DNA of 64,000 nucleotides from Blasia pusilla (GCA_050084515.1 CM114271.1:49228001-49292000), one strand, 5' to 3'; positions 45,695 to 58,829 are shown, counted from the stretch's first letter. Notes: generated by a model not told the origin, from the letters alone. Translations and numbers: made by a program.

Positions 45695-48600
45695 GTGATA
45701 TCATTAGAGAGGTGATAGCATCGATGGATTGTACTAGGAGGTATACTGTTGGGCAAGAGCACCTATATATCCTACCTTCAACCACACAAGCAACCTCTCG
45801 TCGGAGAGTTGATCTTGTTATGTCTTGAGATGGATTCTAGACACTAGGTGATGTGGTGGTTTCTCATCCAACACATTCTGATTTTGGTGTGTTGAGTCGC
45901 ACTTACTAAATATTCGGCGGCCAAAGCTTCAGCAGGAATCAAGGAGTTAAGTTATGTCGTGAGACAAGCGACTGATGGATTCATTCCTTTTGCAATGGAA
46001 ATATTGGGTCATTTACATATGTCTTTTGATACTTTCCTGAAAATCTTTTCTTACCATTCTCTCGATAATCATCACCTTGCCCCTTCCCGTAGTCCTTCTC
46101 TCTCCGTAGTTACTATTTACTTTTGGAAATACATCTGAGTGGCCTTACAATTTGCACAAGCCTTGGTATTGATACGTAGTGCGAAGGTGGTGGGGGATCG
46201 TTCACCTCGTTGTCCAATCAAATTTGACCAATCACTAATGTTCTTGTCAGATTTGTTATCAATTGTGTAGCTCGTTCAGTTCGTGTTTTCGTTGGCTTGT
46301 TGCAAATTTTTTTTTGCATTCCATTGTGCATTTTTTGACTCCTCTTTTGACATGTTATTACCTTTCTTTATCCTCTTTTGAGGTTTTTTTTCATAATAAA
46401 GTGAATATTTGCTTATTTTAGTTAGGATTGTTAGTTGGTTATGGATTCTTTTCATTAAGAGTTTTGTGTTTGATGAGTTAGGAACAGTTTGATGACATGA
46501 GTTTAACAATAATGAAGAAGTCGGACCACCCTATAGAAGTCTCTCTTCCATATGATATGAGTGATCTACAGTTCTTGTCTATCAAGTTTTGGACAAATTT
46601 ATGAAATTGAAGGGAAAGCATGAGCAAATGTGTATTGAGCATTAGAATACAATAAGATTTGGAAAGGATAATAAGACATAAGAGAAACATCAATTATGGA
46701 AAACCATATGAAGCAAGGCTTATAAATTCATAGTGGTTAGAAAACATCAAGAAATGGACTAAGTTAAGAGGTTAATATGATTTTTTTTCAACCCAGAAAA
46801 ATTGAGCCCCCTTTTGGCTCTCCACTAACCGTGTTTCATAATATTGGCACAAGCATCTCGCCATCCTAGCATGCAAGTAAAGAAAATGCCCAATTAGTTG
46901 AGGGTTTTTATTATAGAAGGGAGGGATATTCACACCATACCATTAGCCAAATGCATGCTTTGCTTAAGTCAAGTTGCCTACAAAGGTTGCTTTGTAAAGC
47001 ATTTTATAGGCATATGCATTGTCTAAAAATGTTATTAATTTATATATAGTCCCAAAAGGTGACTATATAAAAAACCCTAGTCAAGAAGACTCTACTCTCG
47101 TTTTGCCATTTCAAAATTTTTTTCATAGTTTCCGAGTTGAGTTTGTACAACTCTATTATAGCTTAACACAACTTTACAAGTCAAGATTGATGCAAGTGTG
47201 GAAAACCTTGCTCGCAAATAGGATTGCAAGCAAGGTTTTGCATAAGCCAAATATTTTTCAATTTCTATCACAAGACTCCCAAATATAAAATCCCAAAATT
47301 TCATGAATTTGGATTGAATATTTCCCAAATTTTGGAAACCAAAAACTCAATTTTTATTCCATAAATTTCTCAAAAATTCCATGACAAATATTAATCCTGA
47401 ATATTTTTCTAAGACTTTCTTATGCACTAATTGACCATAAATAGTAGCTATCCAAACTGACACTTCGTGGTTATGGCATCTTGCATTTGAGTCAAAAGAG
47501 ATTTGCTATTAAATTTCTTAGAGTCATAAATAGGAAGTTATCTTCCATTCGTTAATAAAGACACTATAGGATAGGATCCTTATTTGATGCTTATAATACT
47601 GCTAGATGAAAAGCGAGATGCATGGAAGTACCTAACAGAGTCAAGATGGGGACACCATTTGTCCATTATGTTTGAGAGTCACGTGGGTGCTTGGGAGTGT
47701 AGCGAGGACAAGAGGTTATATTTTCGTTGATTCCTTTGGCACGAGGCCTAAATGACAACCATAATACGTCCCCAAAATTCAAATGGTAGCTCAAGCTATG
47801 AAAATTCTAATATGTTTGATAGTGAGCATACAATCATAATCTTTCCACGACCTACGTAGGTAATTTGTCACAAATGCAGTTCTTTTGTGGGCTTAAAGGT
47901 AGATTCATGGAGATCGTGCATGAGTGCTCCAAACCTGCGCAATTGCATGTACTTCTAGTTCACATTCGGCTCATAGGGGTCAGGCGGAAGTTACTCTTGA
48001 TAATACATTTGGCGATGACTCTTTAGATTCTTGGTACGATCCTAACGAGGATTCGACCACCTCTTATGAGGAGGAGCACTAGAGGAGAAGAAGATGGGCG
48101 GTGGTTCATAATCCATATGCTTTGTCTCCATGATATGCTCCTATCACACATGAGTTGACAAGTTGTACCCGGAAATCTAGGGATTAATTGGAGGGATGAG
48201 GTTATAGCCCTCGACTATGAGATGGTAGTAGCAAGTGACTAGAGAACCTTCTATACATTTTGACTATGAGTCATTGGTGCAGCGCATTAACAATTTTTTG
48301 AATAAAATGAAAGATCATTCCTTTCATGGCATTATTTTAGCATAATTTACCATCCTTAATTGACAATTGATAATTTATCATGGTCTCTTTAGGGGTAACT
48401 TGCCAACCTTTGCCACTACTTGTAAACTCATTCTTACCACTTGCATTCATAAACGTTACGTCGTTACCACCTTTGGAAAGTGGCTGAACATATTTCGCTT
48501 CTTACAAGATGTGTTAACTTGAGGGGGATTAGGGGAGGTTAATGAAGATCCTATTGACATGGTAAAATTGACGTCCCTAAGGCTTTGGGTGGTAAGAACA

Positions 48601-48803
48601 TTTCTCGTGAGCACCACAAGGGAAATGATTTACCATGCTTGGGGAGAGGTACATCTACCCTCCTTGAGAGAAGTAAGAAATCACTACCACCCTTACGGTG
48701 GTGGTAAAGTAACTTATGACTAGGAGGTAAGAAAGTTTATCCGAGAAGTGGATTTGCATCTAAATCTCCCGTGTGTGCATGATCGCGACTCTTAAGCTCG
48801 CTT
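45695..48803. other. Stretch without a supported gene; hairpin and acidic ORF relic
   Basis: A 16-bp inverted repeat with one mismatch and a 6-nt loop lies at 47202-47239 (arm AAAACCTTGCTCGCAA). A plus-strand frame ending at about 48079 reads FGDDSLDSWYDPNEDSTTSY, then an acidic EEEH end. It is too short to name. The rest is AT-rich. Confidence 0.3.
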
Positions 48804-51800
48804 CTAATTGGAATTCGGTCTGCTGTACCTGTACCATCTGGCAGCGAGAAGATAGAGTAAGAAGTTGACGAAGCTGACGACTGCGAGCAGCCAGTAGAAG
48901 AGGTCCAAACGACCAGCATTGAAATCCTCCGCCAGCCACCCCTGACCTCCAGTGGCTTTCGTCGTGATTCCGTCCACAGCTTCAACGAAAACGCTGCTGA
49001 AGTAGAAACCAATCGCATGGGTGCACAAGGCTATGGCAGTGCCGGTGCTTCTCATGTTCACGGGCGACTCGTTGTAGCAGAAGTCGAGTTGTCCTACATA
49101 AGAGAACACCTCCCCAGCACCCACCAGAGTGTATTGTGGAAGAAGCCAGAAGGCACTGATATGGTAGTCGTGGCCAAAACGAGCGACAGAGCGACGCCTC
49201 TTCCTCTCGACCAGGGCTGCTGCAGCCATTGCAATGACGGATATGAATTGACCTATTCCAATTCGTTGGAGTGTAGTAATGCCTTGGGATCTTCCACTGA
49301 AATGATGGGCGATCCGCACGAAAACTTGATCATACAGAACCACCACGGCCATGATACTGAGTGGGAGAAAGGTGGAGAAGGAAGCTGGAGGGATCTCAAA
49401 ACTGGAGCCCAATCTCCGATCCATCATTTGCGCTTGCAGGACGCTGAAGGTGGTCATCTGAGCGTATACAGTCCAGAACATGAATGTGGTCAACTGAATC
49501 GCGGAGACTCGAATAAGGAGTTTGACCTCTTCCACTTGGGTTACAGTTATCGGATTCTGAGGTCGTGCACCATGATCATCATCATTATTTGGCGTCTTCG
49601 AGTCGTCTGATTTCTCCGCGCAAGCGATTGGGTGTCGGACGATTGCAGCTTTACTGAGAAATCTGTACATTTGCAAGTCACATGTGGTCAACATTTGGTG
49701 ACGTTCATTAGAACTCTACCGGAAGTCTGTCAGAAGCAAGGTTGATCAATCGGGCGAGGAAAGTCATTGCTTTAAACGCATGCTCAGTCGATTAGTGTTG
49801 AGATTCGACTAGAGCAATGCAAACATATGCACTCAAGATTCAGCCCCAGTGGCTGTGCAGCTATTAAGAAGACTGTATGTCATGAGTTGAAGCAGAACCG
49901 ACCGAATTCATCACAGGTCGATTCACTTTCAATCTTCTTAGCACTTTAAAGTAAGGAAATTGTTGGATTCATTGGGCAGCTAGTTGAAGTTTACTTTACC
50001 CCACGTCAAACCAAATCAAGGAAATTAACCATGCACGATACTTCATCATATTCGAATGCGAGATGAAACTTCCTCATGCTCCTCAACTGGAATCACAAGT
50101 AGGATTTATCGCTATGCAGCTGTAAAACGCTATCAAGTCTAAGAAGTGATATGTCCGAAATCTTACCGGAACTGGTTTGTGTGTGCGATGCCCTGGCGAT
50201 CTCCTGTCGGCTGCCAGTCACAGAAGACTACATCGTAGGAGTTCGAATTCAAAGGCATTTTCAGGTTGTGATTCCGGAATGCTGCTACGAAGACACGAAC
50301 AACTTGAGACAAAGGGCTTCCTTTGGCCGTCGTACTATATCTGTATAGCTTCCTGCCGGAAAAGAAGGCGAGCACAGACACGACCATGAACGACGCAGTG
50401 ATGCCAAAACCCCAGCTCCGACCGAGTCTGTCTTGGAGATATACTAAGATCGTCGCTGCGAACAGAGATCCCAGATTGATGTGAAAGAAGAACCAGTCGA
50501 AGAAGGTATCCAATTGTTTCGTTTCCTTACTATCGTGGGGATCAAACTGATCCGCTCCGAAAGGTGAGACTCATGCTTTGATACCTCCGGCCCCGAGAGC
50601 TATCAGGTATAGTGCTGTGTACAGCAACGCAAGCTGAAAACCATGGGTTTCTTCACACGGAATTGAATCCGTCGGGCTGCATTTCGGAACTTGAAACGTA
50701 GGCAGCGATGCAGAGATGGTGATCAGAAATAGACCCTGTGATCGCAGGAATCAGTTCCAAAATTTGATATCATTTATACATCATCAGCGATCTGTCTCTC
50801 GATTCGAGCAACAGAGACAATCATTTTAACTGCTTTCAATTCCATTTGTGAGAATTCATTCAGTATAACGTGCTCTAGTCCAGCTCGTTGTTAGTGTAAA
50901 ACGCTCGAGTGAATTCATTCAAATTGAATGAGATCCTGATTGCGCTATATCTGATGTTCTCAAGACATGTGCCAGGAAGAAATTCAATTACTGACTTTGG
51001 AGGGCGATCATTGAAGTGTGCAGTGCAATACTAGCTACATACAAAAGCTTCAGATGTAAGTCGATAATAATCAGATTTTAGAGTGGATGCAATTAATTTC
51101 GAAATGGAACATGTTCAATCTTGGGTGCATGGCATGCATTTGCAAACGATCCATGAATTAAGAATATGAATGGAATGTTACGGATCTGAGGAGGTATATG
51201 TGTACAGGGTAGCGTCAGTTCCAATCAGTTGAATTCAATACAATTTAGGGGTTGGTGTGGGTCTTTCATCCGTCGATGGGACGGGCGAAAAAGACATACC
51301 AGACATTCCACGGCACTGAAGCTGGCGATCGTCCAGAAACGACCTAACCAGGTGTCAGCCACGAAACCTCCAATCAAGCATGTAATCAAGGAAGTCCCCA
51401 ACACGTTCGTGGCCATATTTGCGGAATAGTTCCTGGGAAGATGGAGATCCCCCACTAGATAGGTCACGAGGTTGTTCAGGATCCCTAGGGCCGACATTCT
51501 TTCACACACTTCTGATCCTGCATCCATAAGCAGAAGGCACATCGATCATGTCCAGAAATCTAGGTGAATAAAAGTCCAAATTCAATTGTAAAAACTATAT
51601 ATCTTGATCATGACGAGATCTAGACTCTCGTGCATATGTAGATGATCCTAGGCTGCAGATCCTGATTAATTTAGGAAATAAGTTTGAAACTTTTCTGGAT
51701 TTGATCGATACCGCTTGCATGCTAAAGTATTCCTTCGCAATTTGTAGCATGCAAGCTACTTAAGATAGCTAATTTCTGAGCTTGTAATTAAATGAGCCCC

Positions 51801-51960
51801 ACTTACCAAGGATTAGAGGCATAGTTCGGCGGCCTCCAGTTTTATTATCCACCAGCATGCCGGTGCCTCTGTCGATTGAGGGTTCGACGTCATCATTTTC
51901 CACGAACTTGGTTGCATTTTGTGAGTTCTTAATATTAAATCCTTCTTCTGTTATTGTTTC
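48804..51960 (-). pseudogene. NPF/PTR proton-coupled transporter with one premature stop
   Basis: Four exons join in frame: 51807-51960, 51300-51517, 50167-50735 and 48804-49662, all with GT-AG borders (introns of 289, 564 and 504 nt). They sum to 600 codons, the usual size of plant NPF (nitrate/peptide/hormone) carriers of the plasma membrane or tonoplast. Exon 2 holds the proton-coupling ExxER motif (EVCER, 51498-51512). Later blocks include TWLGRFWTI, FGADQFDPHD, FFDWFFFHIN, LQRIGIGQF and GQLDFCYNESP, in family order. The only defect seen is TGA at 50571-50573 in GGIKA*VSPFGADQFD, where the family has cysteine. The initiator ATG was not fixed; GTGCAG at 51961-51966 looks like an acceptor, so a first exon should lie upstream. 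A sequencing error is possible, and then the gene is intact. Confidence 0.8.
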
Positions 51961-54900
51961 CTGCACAAAGACGCAACGGATTTCAGACAAAATAATCAGA
52001 CTATGACGCATGACACTGCGTAGAACAGCGCGCCAAAGAGCAGTACCTAAGTGAGACGCATATATACAGAAGCCTTTGATGACCAATACAAGCAGATTTG
52101 ATGCGATCTCGATCGAGCCGAATAGGTGTTTCGAGATTATCTTTCCAAACAGAACTCGATCCGAGTGCACTTCGTCACAAATCGATTCTAACTTGACGCG
52201 CGCTCATTGTCACGCTACTTCTTCCGTTAGTCCAGTTCAGAAGCGTATACGTCGACCGAGGCTTCGGCACATCTATATCAAATATATAATCCCTCGAGTT
52301 TAGACGCCGCCCCTCATTTATATTTATGTATATTCATGTATATAAGGAAGCAGGTACGGCGTCAACGCAGTAAAGCCAATTGGACAGGAAGCGGCACAAA
52401 CGTGTATCCGAGAATCATCGGATAAGCTCCAATCGTCATTAACTGTGATTGATCATGAACTTACCATTGGATTTCGACCGAAAGCTATAACTTACGCACG
52501 ATCGAGAACTCTGGATCGGTAACTAAGCATGGGTCAGGGTGTGACATCTCATGTTCACCCATCGGCCGTTCAAACGTTGCTCTGGGTTTCACCATACAAG
52601 TGTGACAGGCGATTCTTACACCCGTCCTTAATACCAAAATTTATGGTGAGGAGAAACTGAAGAAAGATCTTGACCATGGAATTCAACGGTCCACGCATAC
52701 ACTCGATGTTTGACATAATTTACTTACGTGGTAAGTACTGCGGTTGTCTGATCTTTAGTCGCGTTCACACATCCACATCATAAGACCTCAGGAGAGACGA
52801 GATCTACGCCTAGACCTTCATCGATATCTGGTCCTGCCGGATATACATAGATAGATATCTAGATACCTGTTCCCGACCACGCTTTTCCATATGATATTCG
52901 AGTCGATGATTCGACGACTGAACGCCCAGTCAATCATCCCTTCTTTCCACCACGTTTGAGTATTGTCAGGTATGTCATACCCCGAATATGCCGTTGATTC
53001 GCTGCTTGGAAAGTACATATATAAAAGCACCGGTTGGGAGATTCGTTTAGGAAAGAAGGATGGAACTTGCCCGCCCGAAAATAACGGAATTGCAGGGGGT
53101 GATCTTCCATCATGTACTCCTTCGATATTCATCCTCGCTCCGCCCTGAAGCTCGAGTCGTTTTGGGACGCCACCAGTCAAACACACTGCGGAATGAGGCG
53201 CAGACAGAATCCTGCCAAGGAAGGGGTCGCTTAAGGGACGTATACGTGGTTGTAGATGTGTTGTAGCTAGCAACTACGTTTGCCTAGCTACCCGCCCCAT
53301 GGACATAAATAGAAGAACTTTTCTTTCCGGAGGGTTGGGCGACCTAGGTGGATGGAAGCTCTAGTCCGAGAACTCAAATTCCTTAGATCATCTGTGAAGA
53401 TGTGCGAGTTTATAGTCACGAGTCGGACTTCCTCCCGGGAAATTCATATGTACGTTCTAGTTTAAATTCGTAGCGGTGCGATCACGAATCCAAACGAGAC
53501 TCCATGCATTTCCGACATGGAAAGCCGATGAACATACAAAAATCTGCATGTGAACAGGCTGAATAGAAGCCAAAACGTTGTCCATTACAAGCTGAGTATA
53601 GGCGGCAGTGTAGACCTAAACAATCCTTGCGCTACATTTTTATTTATGTGAGCAGATACTGCTCTAGTCTACCGAACCGTACTCCCAGTAAATTGAAAGC
53701 TCGGGTTCATTAGTCCAAAAATTTCGGTTAAGCTCGCGCCCGTAGGGTTCCCACGGGCATCAACCCATAAGTACGTAGTTCGACGGCTGCCATTTGTGCT
53801 TGTCCGTCACGTCATTGAGAAGAGATAAAGAATCCGTATATTTATGCCTAACAATCGATATGTGCAAGTATAGGAATCACGGAAACGTGATTCTCATTGT
53901 ACTAATCGGAATCCGCTACGCATTAGTTAACGCATGACTTTAAAAAACAGCAGTGAGACATGCATGCACAAAATAAGATATTTGCAGTAGGATAACTGGG
54001 TGACGTGATGAATGTAACCGGTCGCCTGTCGTCAACTTCATAGTCAATCATCAAATCTTCACCATCCACTCTCGAGATATTGACGAGCGTGTCCGAGAAA
54101 TTTATGCATGAGTGAGCCGAGCTGTTTAACCTCTATTTCCATGACACCGACCTCAACCATATACGTCACATTTGGTTGTTTGGAGAACACCCCGTTGGTC
54201 GGCTAGAGAGATATCGTCTTGACGTTTTGATTTCTCTCATATAACAAGCGATGTGATTTCTCTACTCCTAGCACTGAGCGGAAAGCTATAAGCGATAGGC
54301 GCTGATGGATAGCTTTGTGCCAGTGAACTTGTCTGCAGTGGAAAGCTTAAGGTGCAATGTAAAGTAGTTAATTGTAAAACTTCAAATACCGGAATCAATA
54401 ATAATTTTGACCCCTGGAAGTGGATGGTAGGCGATATCCAATCAATTTAAGGTATTGCAGCTCTGTGTGGCGAGTTAACACATCGGGAATTCGAAGAGAT
54501 GAGTGATTCAAGGGAGACTATATTCCTCTCTACCTAGCTACCTAACCTAAGTTCATGATGAGATGAGAAGAGAGATCCGAAAGAAAATGAAAAATGAGAG
54601 TAAAGTTAAGATAGTGGGATATTTTTTTATTTGACCACGGTGTATCTTTGATATTTTCCTACACCCATCCTCATTACACTTCTTTCCAAGTGCGAACATT
54701 AAGCAACATTTTTGAGTGCATTATAGATTGGCATCATGAATCATTTGACATTTGTATTGCTTTGACCAGCGGATGATAGACCTAATGCAACTTGAGCAAC
54801 CCCCACCTTGGATTGTTTTGCAAGCTCATAAATAAGATGCAAACAAAGAAAAAAATTTCATCGAGTAGAGAGTAGGAAAGGCCCATTGACAAGGATAAGT

Positions 54901-55402
54901 GATCTATCTCATAAACTTTGTGAGTGATGTCTACACATGGAAAAAAAATGATTTACTCACGAGTTGATAGCTCCTTCATGGGTATGGGCTCTTGTCATAA
55001 TCACCCTATTCTCACCCTTTCACTATGGCACTTGTCAAAATGTCACTCTTGAAAAAAGGAAAATTTGATTCCATCAAGTACTCGTATGTACTTCTCAAAA
55101 GTTCTACTCTATCGAAGCTATGATCTAGTTGTGAATATATATAATAAATACTAGTAGGGAAGTAGTCTACATTATTATAAATATAATTTCAAAGAAAAAA
55201 ATGTTCACAAATAATGTCTTTCGTAACTAATGAGATGGCCAAGAATCACAAGTAATTAATATTAAACTTTTCTCTCTTATGTACATAAAATGTTTAATTT
55301 TCATATGGGAACGGGACAAATGATAGAAACCATATAAGGGATTCTCCATAATTTTAAGAGACACATAATTTATCTAATTTTACCTCATTTTAGGTGAGTT
55401 TT
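51961..55402. other. Upstream region of the transporter and intergenic DNA
   Basis: The first transporter exon and promoter should be here, but I could not identify them. A minus-strand frame of 151 codons at 52818-53273 has no recognisable domain. From 54.5 kb on the sequence is AT-rich and featureless. Confidence 0.35.
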
Positions 55403-56081
55403 CAAGTTTGCATGAAAACTAATGTGTTCGTCTATGGATAGACACACCCAATGAGTCCCTTGTCTAGGTTTTTCTAGTACTCAATCATCCATGTAGGCTT
55501 GGGATACAAGAACAAATGTGGGATGAAGTCTATGCATGAAGAATCATGCATAGGCTTCATGTGGGCCTCTGCAAGCAAGGCGTGGGCTAAAAAATAGCTA
55601 GCAAGAATGGATAGTGGGTCGCTAGACTAGGGTGTCGGGTGTGCAAGCCTAGATCTATGTTGCGGGCGGTATGAGGATTAAGAACCCGAGCCATTCCAGA
55701 AATGACTATTTTACGCATGATTGCACAAAAACAGAAAAAATCTATCGTAGGATGGACATGGACAGACAAATTTGGACATGTCCATAGACGTGGATTGCAA
55801 AAGATGGGGTCCATATTTATAGTTTATGGTGTAAGCCAAGGCAAAGGCACGCGAGGCAATAAGAAGGAAGGGAGTGGAGGTGGAAAGGAGGAAGAAAGTT
55901 TAACTTGAAAATGTGGTTTATATAAGGTTGGTTGGGGGATGAGAAAGAAGAGGGAGATAGGACCCACATGGAAAAGTCCTTCTATAACGCACACATGGAT
56001 ATGTCCGCGGACATAGACTTTATCCATATGCAACCTTGATCCTAGGGACAAACATATTTGACTTTGTTTGTGTGCAAAATT
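55403..56081. mobile_element. Mutator-like MITE, GC-rich subtype, interrupted by another MITE
   Basis: The ends read CAAGTTTGCATGAAAACT and TTTGTTTGTGTGCAAAATT. The body shares atctatgttgcgggcgg and other blocks with 22205-22696. The flanks show no clear 9-bp duplication, so the outer borders are approximate. The second copy at 55717-56037 splits it. A 17-bp inverted repeat with a 4-nt loop and one mismatch lies at 55523-55560. Confidence 0.55.
55717..56037. mobile_element. Mutator-like MITE nested in the 55.4-kb copy
   Basis: The copy starts CATGATTGCACAAAAAC and ends TCCATATGCAACCTT, and it resembles 57694-58027 throughout. The flanks tattttacg and gatcctagg match each other at only 5 of 9. 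Each matches the uninterrupted target seen in the 22-kb copy (tatcttagg) at 7 of 9, as expected if both decayed from that target. Confidence 0.6.
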
Positions 56082-57406
56082 ATAATATATTTTTAATGAG
56101 GGATATCTCAAATTAAAACCTCAAATTGAATCCACTAACTAAAATAACCTTTTATCCAACCAATTTCGGATATATTTACCACCAAATGGGTACATTAAAT
56201 ACCCGAATATTTCCTACCAATTAGGTTTTTTCTTAGTCTCTTCATGCTATTTGATTGTGAGAAAAAATATGAGTGGTGTGGATATTAAAATAGAAATGAA
56301 TGGTGTGGATATTAAAATAAGAGTTTGCGAGAAGTACGTCAAGAAGTGATTTAGAATCATTTTAACTTATAGGATGCTCATAATGGTGGCTCCATGTTAA
56401 ATTTTTAATCAAATGGTTGAAAACCATCGAATCATGATTTCATAACCAACCAATTTTATTTTTGGTAGTTTATGCACACTCATAAAAAAATTACCAAGAT
56501 TTCCCACAATTCCTTTAATAACATAAGCCTCTTTATATGATCCCATGAAGAGATCACTCAAATTTTATTTAAAAGATATCTCAAAATATTTACTTAATGT
56601 TAGAAATAGCTTGGTGGCTTATAGCAAGTAATGGAAAGCTTGCAAGAAAATAAGAGCCAAGAAAATCATGATGGCTCATTATTTTCTAAGTAGTTTAATT
56701 TGGAACTCGCATAAATTATGTATGTGTGTTATCTTTACCACTAGATAGACATTAAAAATACCATCAATCATAGAAATGATTTGGAATCATTTTAACCTTT
56801 GAGAATGAGACCTCCAAATTAATTTTTTTGAGAGTGACATAATTTTATTTCAGATTTCTTAACATGGAAAATTTGATATAGTTTGATTGAAAGGAAAAAA
56901 ACTACAAAATTAATTTAGTTCCATAACATGGCCCTTCAAGATTCATCATTTTTTTAAGAAAAAAACTCCACCTCCAAAAAAAAATTTATAGAAGGAATAT
57001 TATTTTAATGAAACTAGAAAATTTAGGGGTTACTTTTAAAATACTCGCAATATTTCATTTTTTTGTTTGAGGAAAATTAAGAAGACATTAAATGATTGGA
57101 AAAAATAAAGAGTTTGCCAACGCTTATGAAAAACATGTGGATCTTGCTCATTCTTGCACCAAATTGGTAACGTGAGTTTTATAGAAATAGTCTAAGACTA
57201 ATATTTTTTCTTCTAAACTTATATTTGCAATAATTAATTTTTTTAGATATGAGCCTACGTGGAGAAATAGGGATATGAAAATTGATGGGTAAATGTGAAT
57301 TGATAAAATTAGAATATGGAATCTCATATTATTAATTATTAAACTTATTCAATTTATCCCAAATTACATGCGCCTACAACAAGAGCACTAGTGATTTGGA
57401 ATACAA
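56082..57406. other. AT-rich stretch without a gene
   Basis: I see no coding sequence or recognisable repeat here, apart from simple A and T runs. Confidence 0.4.
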
Positions 57407-57600
57407 TCTATATAATTAAAAGAGGATGGGGTTAGAGGAAGCCCTCCTTAGGTGGTAACAAATATACTTTTAGGGTCCCTCTATTGTTGACACATATCCT
57501 CTTAAGGTCCTCCTATTGTTAACCAGTATCACTTAAAGGTAATAATTCTTAAACTAAGGAAAAATACTATCACTCGTGCATCGCACAAGCAACATACTAC
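57407..57600 (+). mobile_element. Tiny non-autonomous Helitron
   Basis: The 194-bp element starts TCTATATAATTAAAAGAGG and ends with the hairpin CTCGTGC-atc-GCACAAG followed, seven bases later, by ATACTAC. Plant Helitrons start with TC, carry a hairpin 10-12 bp from the end, finish with CTRR and insert between A and T. Here the bases outside are A (57406) and T (57601), and the end is CTAC, one base off CTRR. There is no ORF. Confidence 0.65.
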
Positions 57601-58158
57601 TATTAGGCGGGCCCGAGCCTGCCCTGCGGACTTGGTTGTGGGCCACGCAAGAGGTGCTCTGTGTAAGTCCGTCTGCCTGGGCCGGGTCTACACCATGGTT
57701 GCACAAAAACGGACAAGTCCTTCCTTAGGACGGACATGGATTGACAAGTTTGGACATGTCCACGGACATGGGTTCCAAGAGGTGGGACCCACACTTCTAG
57801 TCCATGATGGAAGGCAAGGCAAGGCAAGGATGAGAAGAGCAACGAGGGAGGAGGGAGTGGAGGTGGAGGGAGGAAGAAATGGGGGAGTATGAAAAACGAA
57901 GGCAAGTAAGGGAAATGAGAAAGAAGGGAAAGGTGAGGCCCACACGGACAAGTCCTTCCATAGGACGGACATAAGTCCACGGACATGGAAATGTCCACGG
58001 ACACGGACTTTTTCAACATGTAACCTTGGTCTACACGGCGGGCTCACGTGCAGGCCATATGTATCTATGCCCACACCCACATGTTCGTCCGTAGGATGGA
58101 CATAAGTCCGCAGACATGGACGTGTCTGTAGACAGAGACTTTGTCCGTGTGCAACCTT
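57601..58158. mobile_element. Mutator-like MITE, left end missing, interrupted by a second MITE
   Basis: The right end is GACTTTGTCCGTGTGCAACCTT at 58158. The body is GC-rich (ggcgggcccgagcctgccc, ggtctacacggcgggctcac), like the 22- and 23-kb copies. No left terminus is seen; the tiny Helitron lies where it should be. The copy at 57694-58027 is inserted in it. Confidence 0.6.
57694..58027. mobile_element. Mutator-like MITE with perfect 9-bp target duplication
   Basis: This 334-bp copy starts CATGGTTGCACAAAAACGG and ends TTCAACATGTAACCTT. GGTCTACAC flanks it exactly on both sides (57685-57693 and 58028-58036). It is the best-preserved copy and defines the family: imperfect inverted ends, clustered GGACAAGTCC and GGACATGTCC palindromes near both ends, a purine-rich middle on the plus strand, and no ORF. 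Confidence 0.85.
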
Positions 58159-58829
58159 GAGTATAAAGGTACTTGTTTTAATTTGTCACAAGGTCTCATT
58201 AGGGTCATTTTTTATATCACTAGAAAGAGAATGGTTTAATTTATCATAAGCCTAGTTAGGTGAATTTTCATACAGGATTGTAACAATAATAAATATCCAA
58301 GTATTAAAATTTTTTGAGTGTGGAATATTCAAAAAGATTAAAATATAGAATATTAAGTGAGAGTGGGATCGCCTTAGCTCGATGATTTTTCAACAATATT
58401 TTGGATGTTTTTGGTTGATATTTTTGGGAAAACTTCCAATGTGCCCTTGGCTTTCTTAGTTTGTATTCCACTTTTGTGACTAGCTTGTATCATAATGTAA
58501 AAATCCTCTTGAAAAGTGCATGGAATGATGTGAATTCTTGGGCTAACTACTTTTGAACTATTTGTTGTTGTCCTATGAGAAAATTTAAGTGAGCCTAAAA
58601 TGTATCCTTTACATGCTTATTTTTTTTAGTCGATCATGCTCCTAGATCCTAAGAAGCTACTTTTCCCACTTAATATTTAAAGCTATCTAAAGCTTAATTG
58701 AAAAATATGATCTATAGGATACTAACTAAAGAATCTACAAAATAAGTGTTAAAAAACTCTTGGCAAGAGAACTATATCCATGGAATTCTATTATTTTCAT
58801 TTTCTAGTCGCAGACTAACATACAATGTG
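58159..58829. other. AT-rich stretch without a gene
   Basis: I see no coding sequence or recognisable repeat. Confidence 0.4.

Noticed and set aside
49017-49610. 197-codon plus-strand frame
   Set aside because: It lies wholly antisense to transporter exon 4 and shows no family resemblance.
52818-53273. 151-codon minus-strand frame upstream of the transporter
   Set aside because: It has no recognisable domain and no link by phase or splice site to transporter exon 1. It is probably chance in a GC-balanced stretch.
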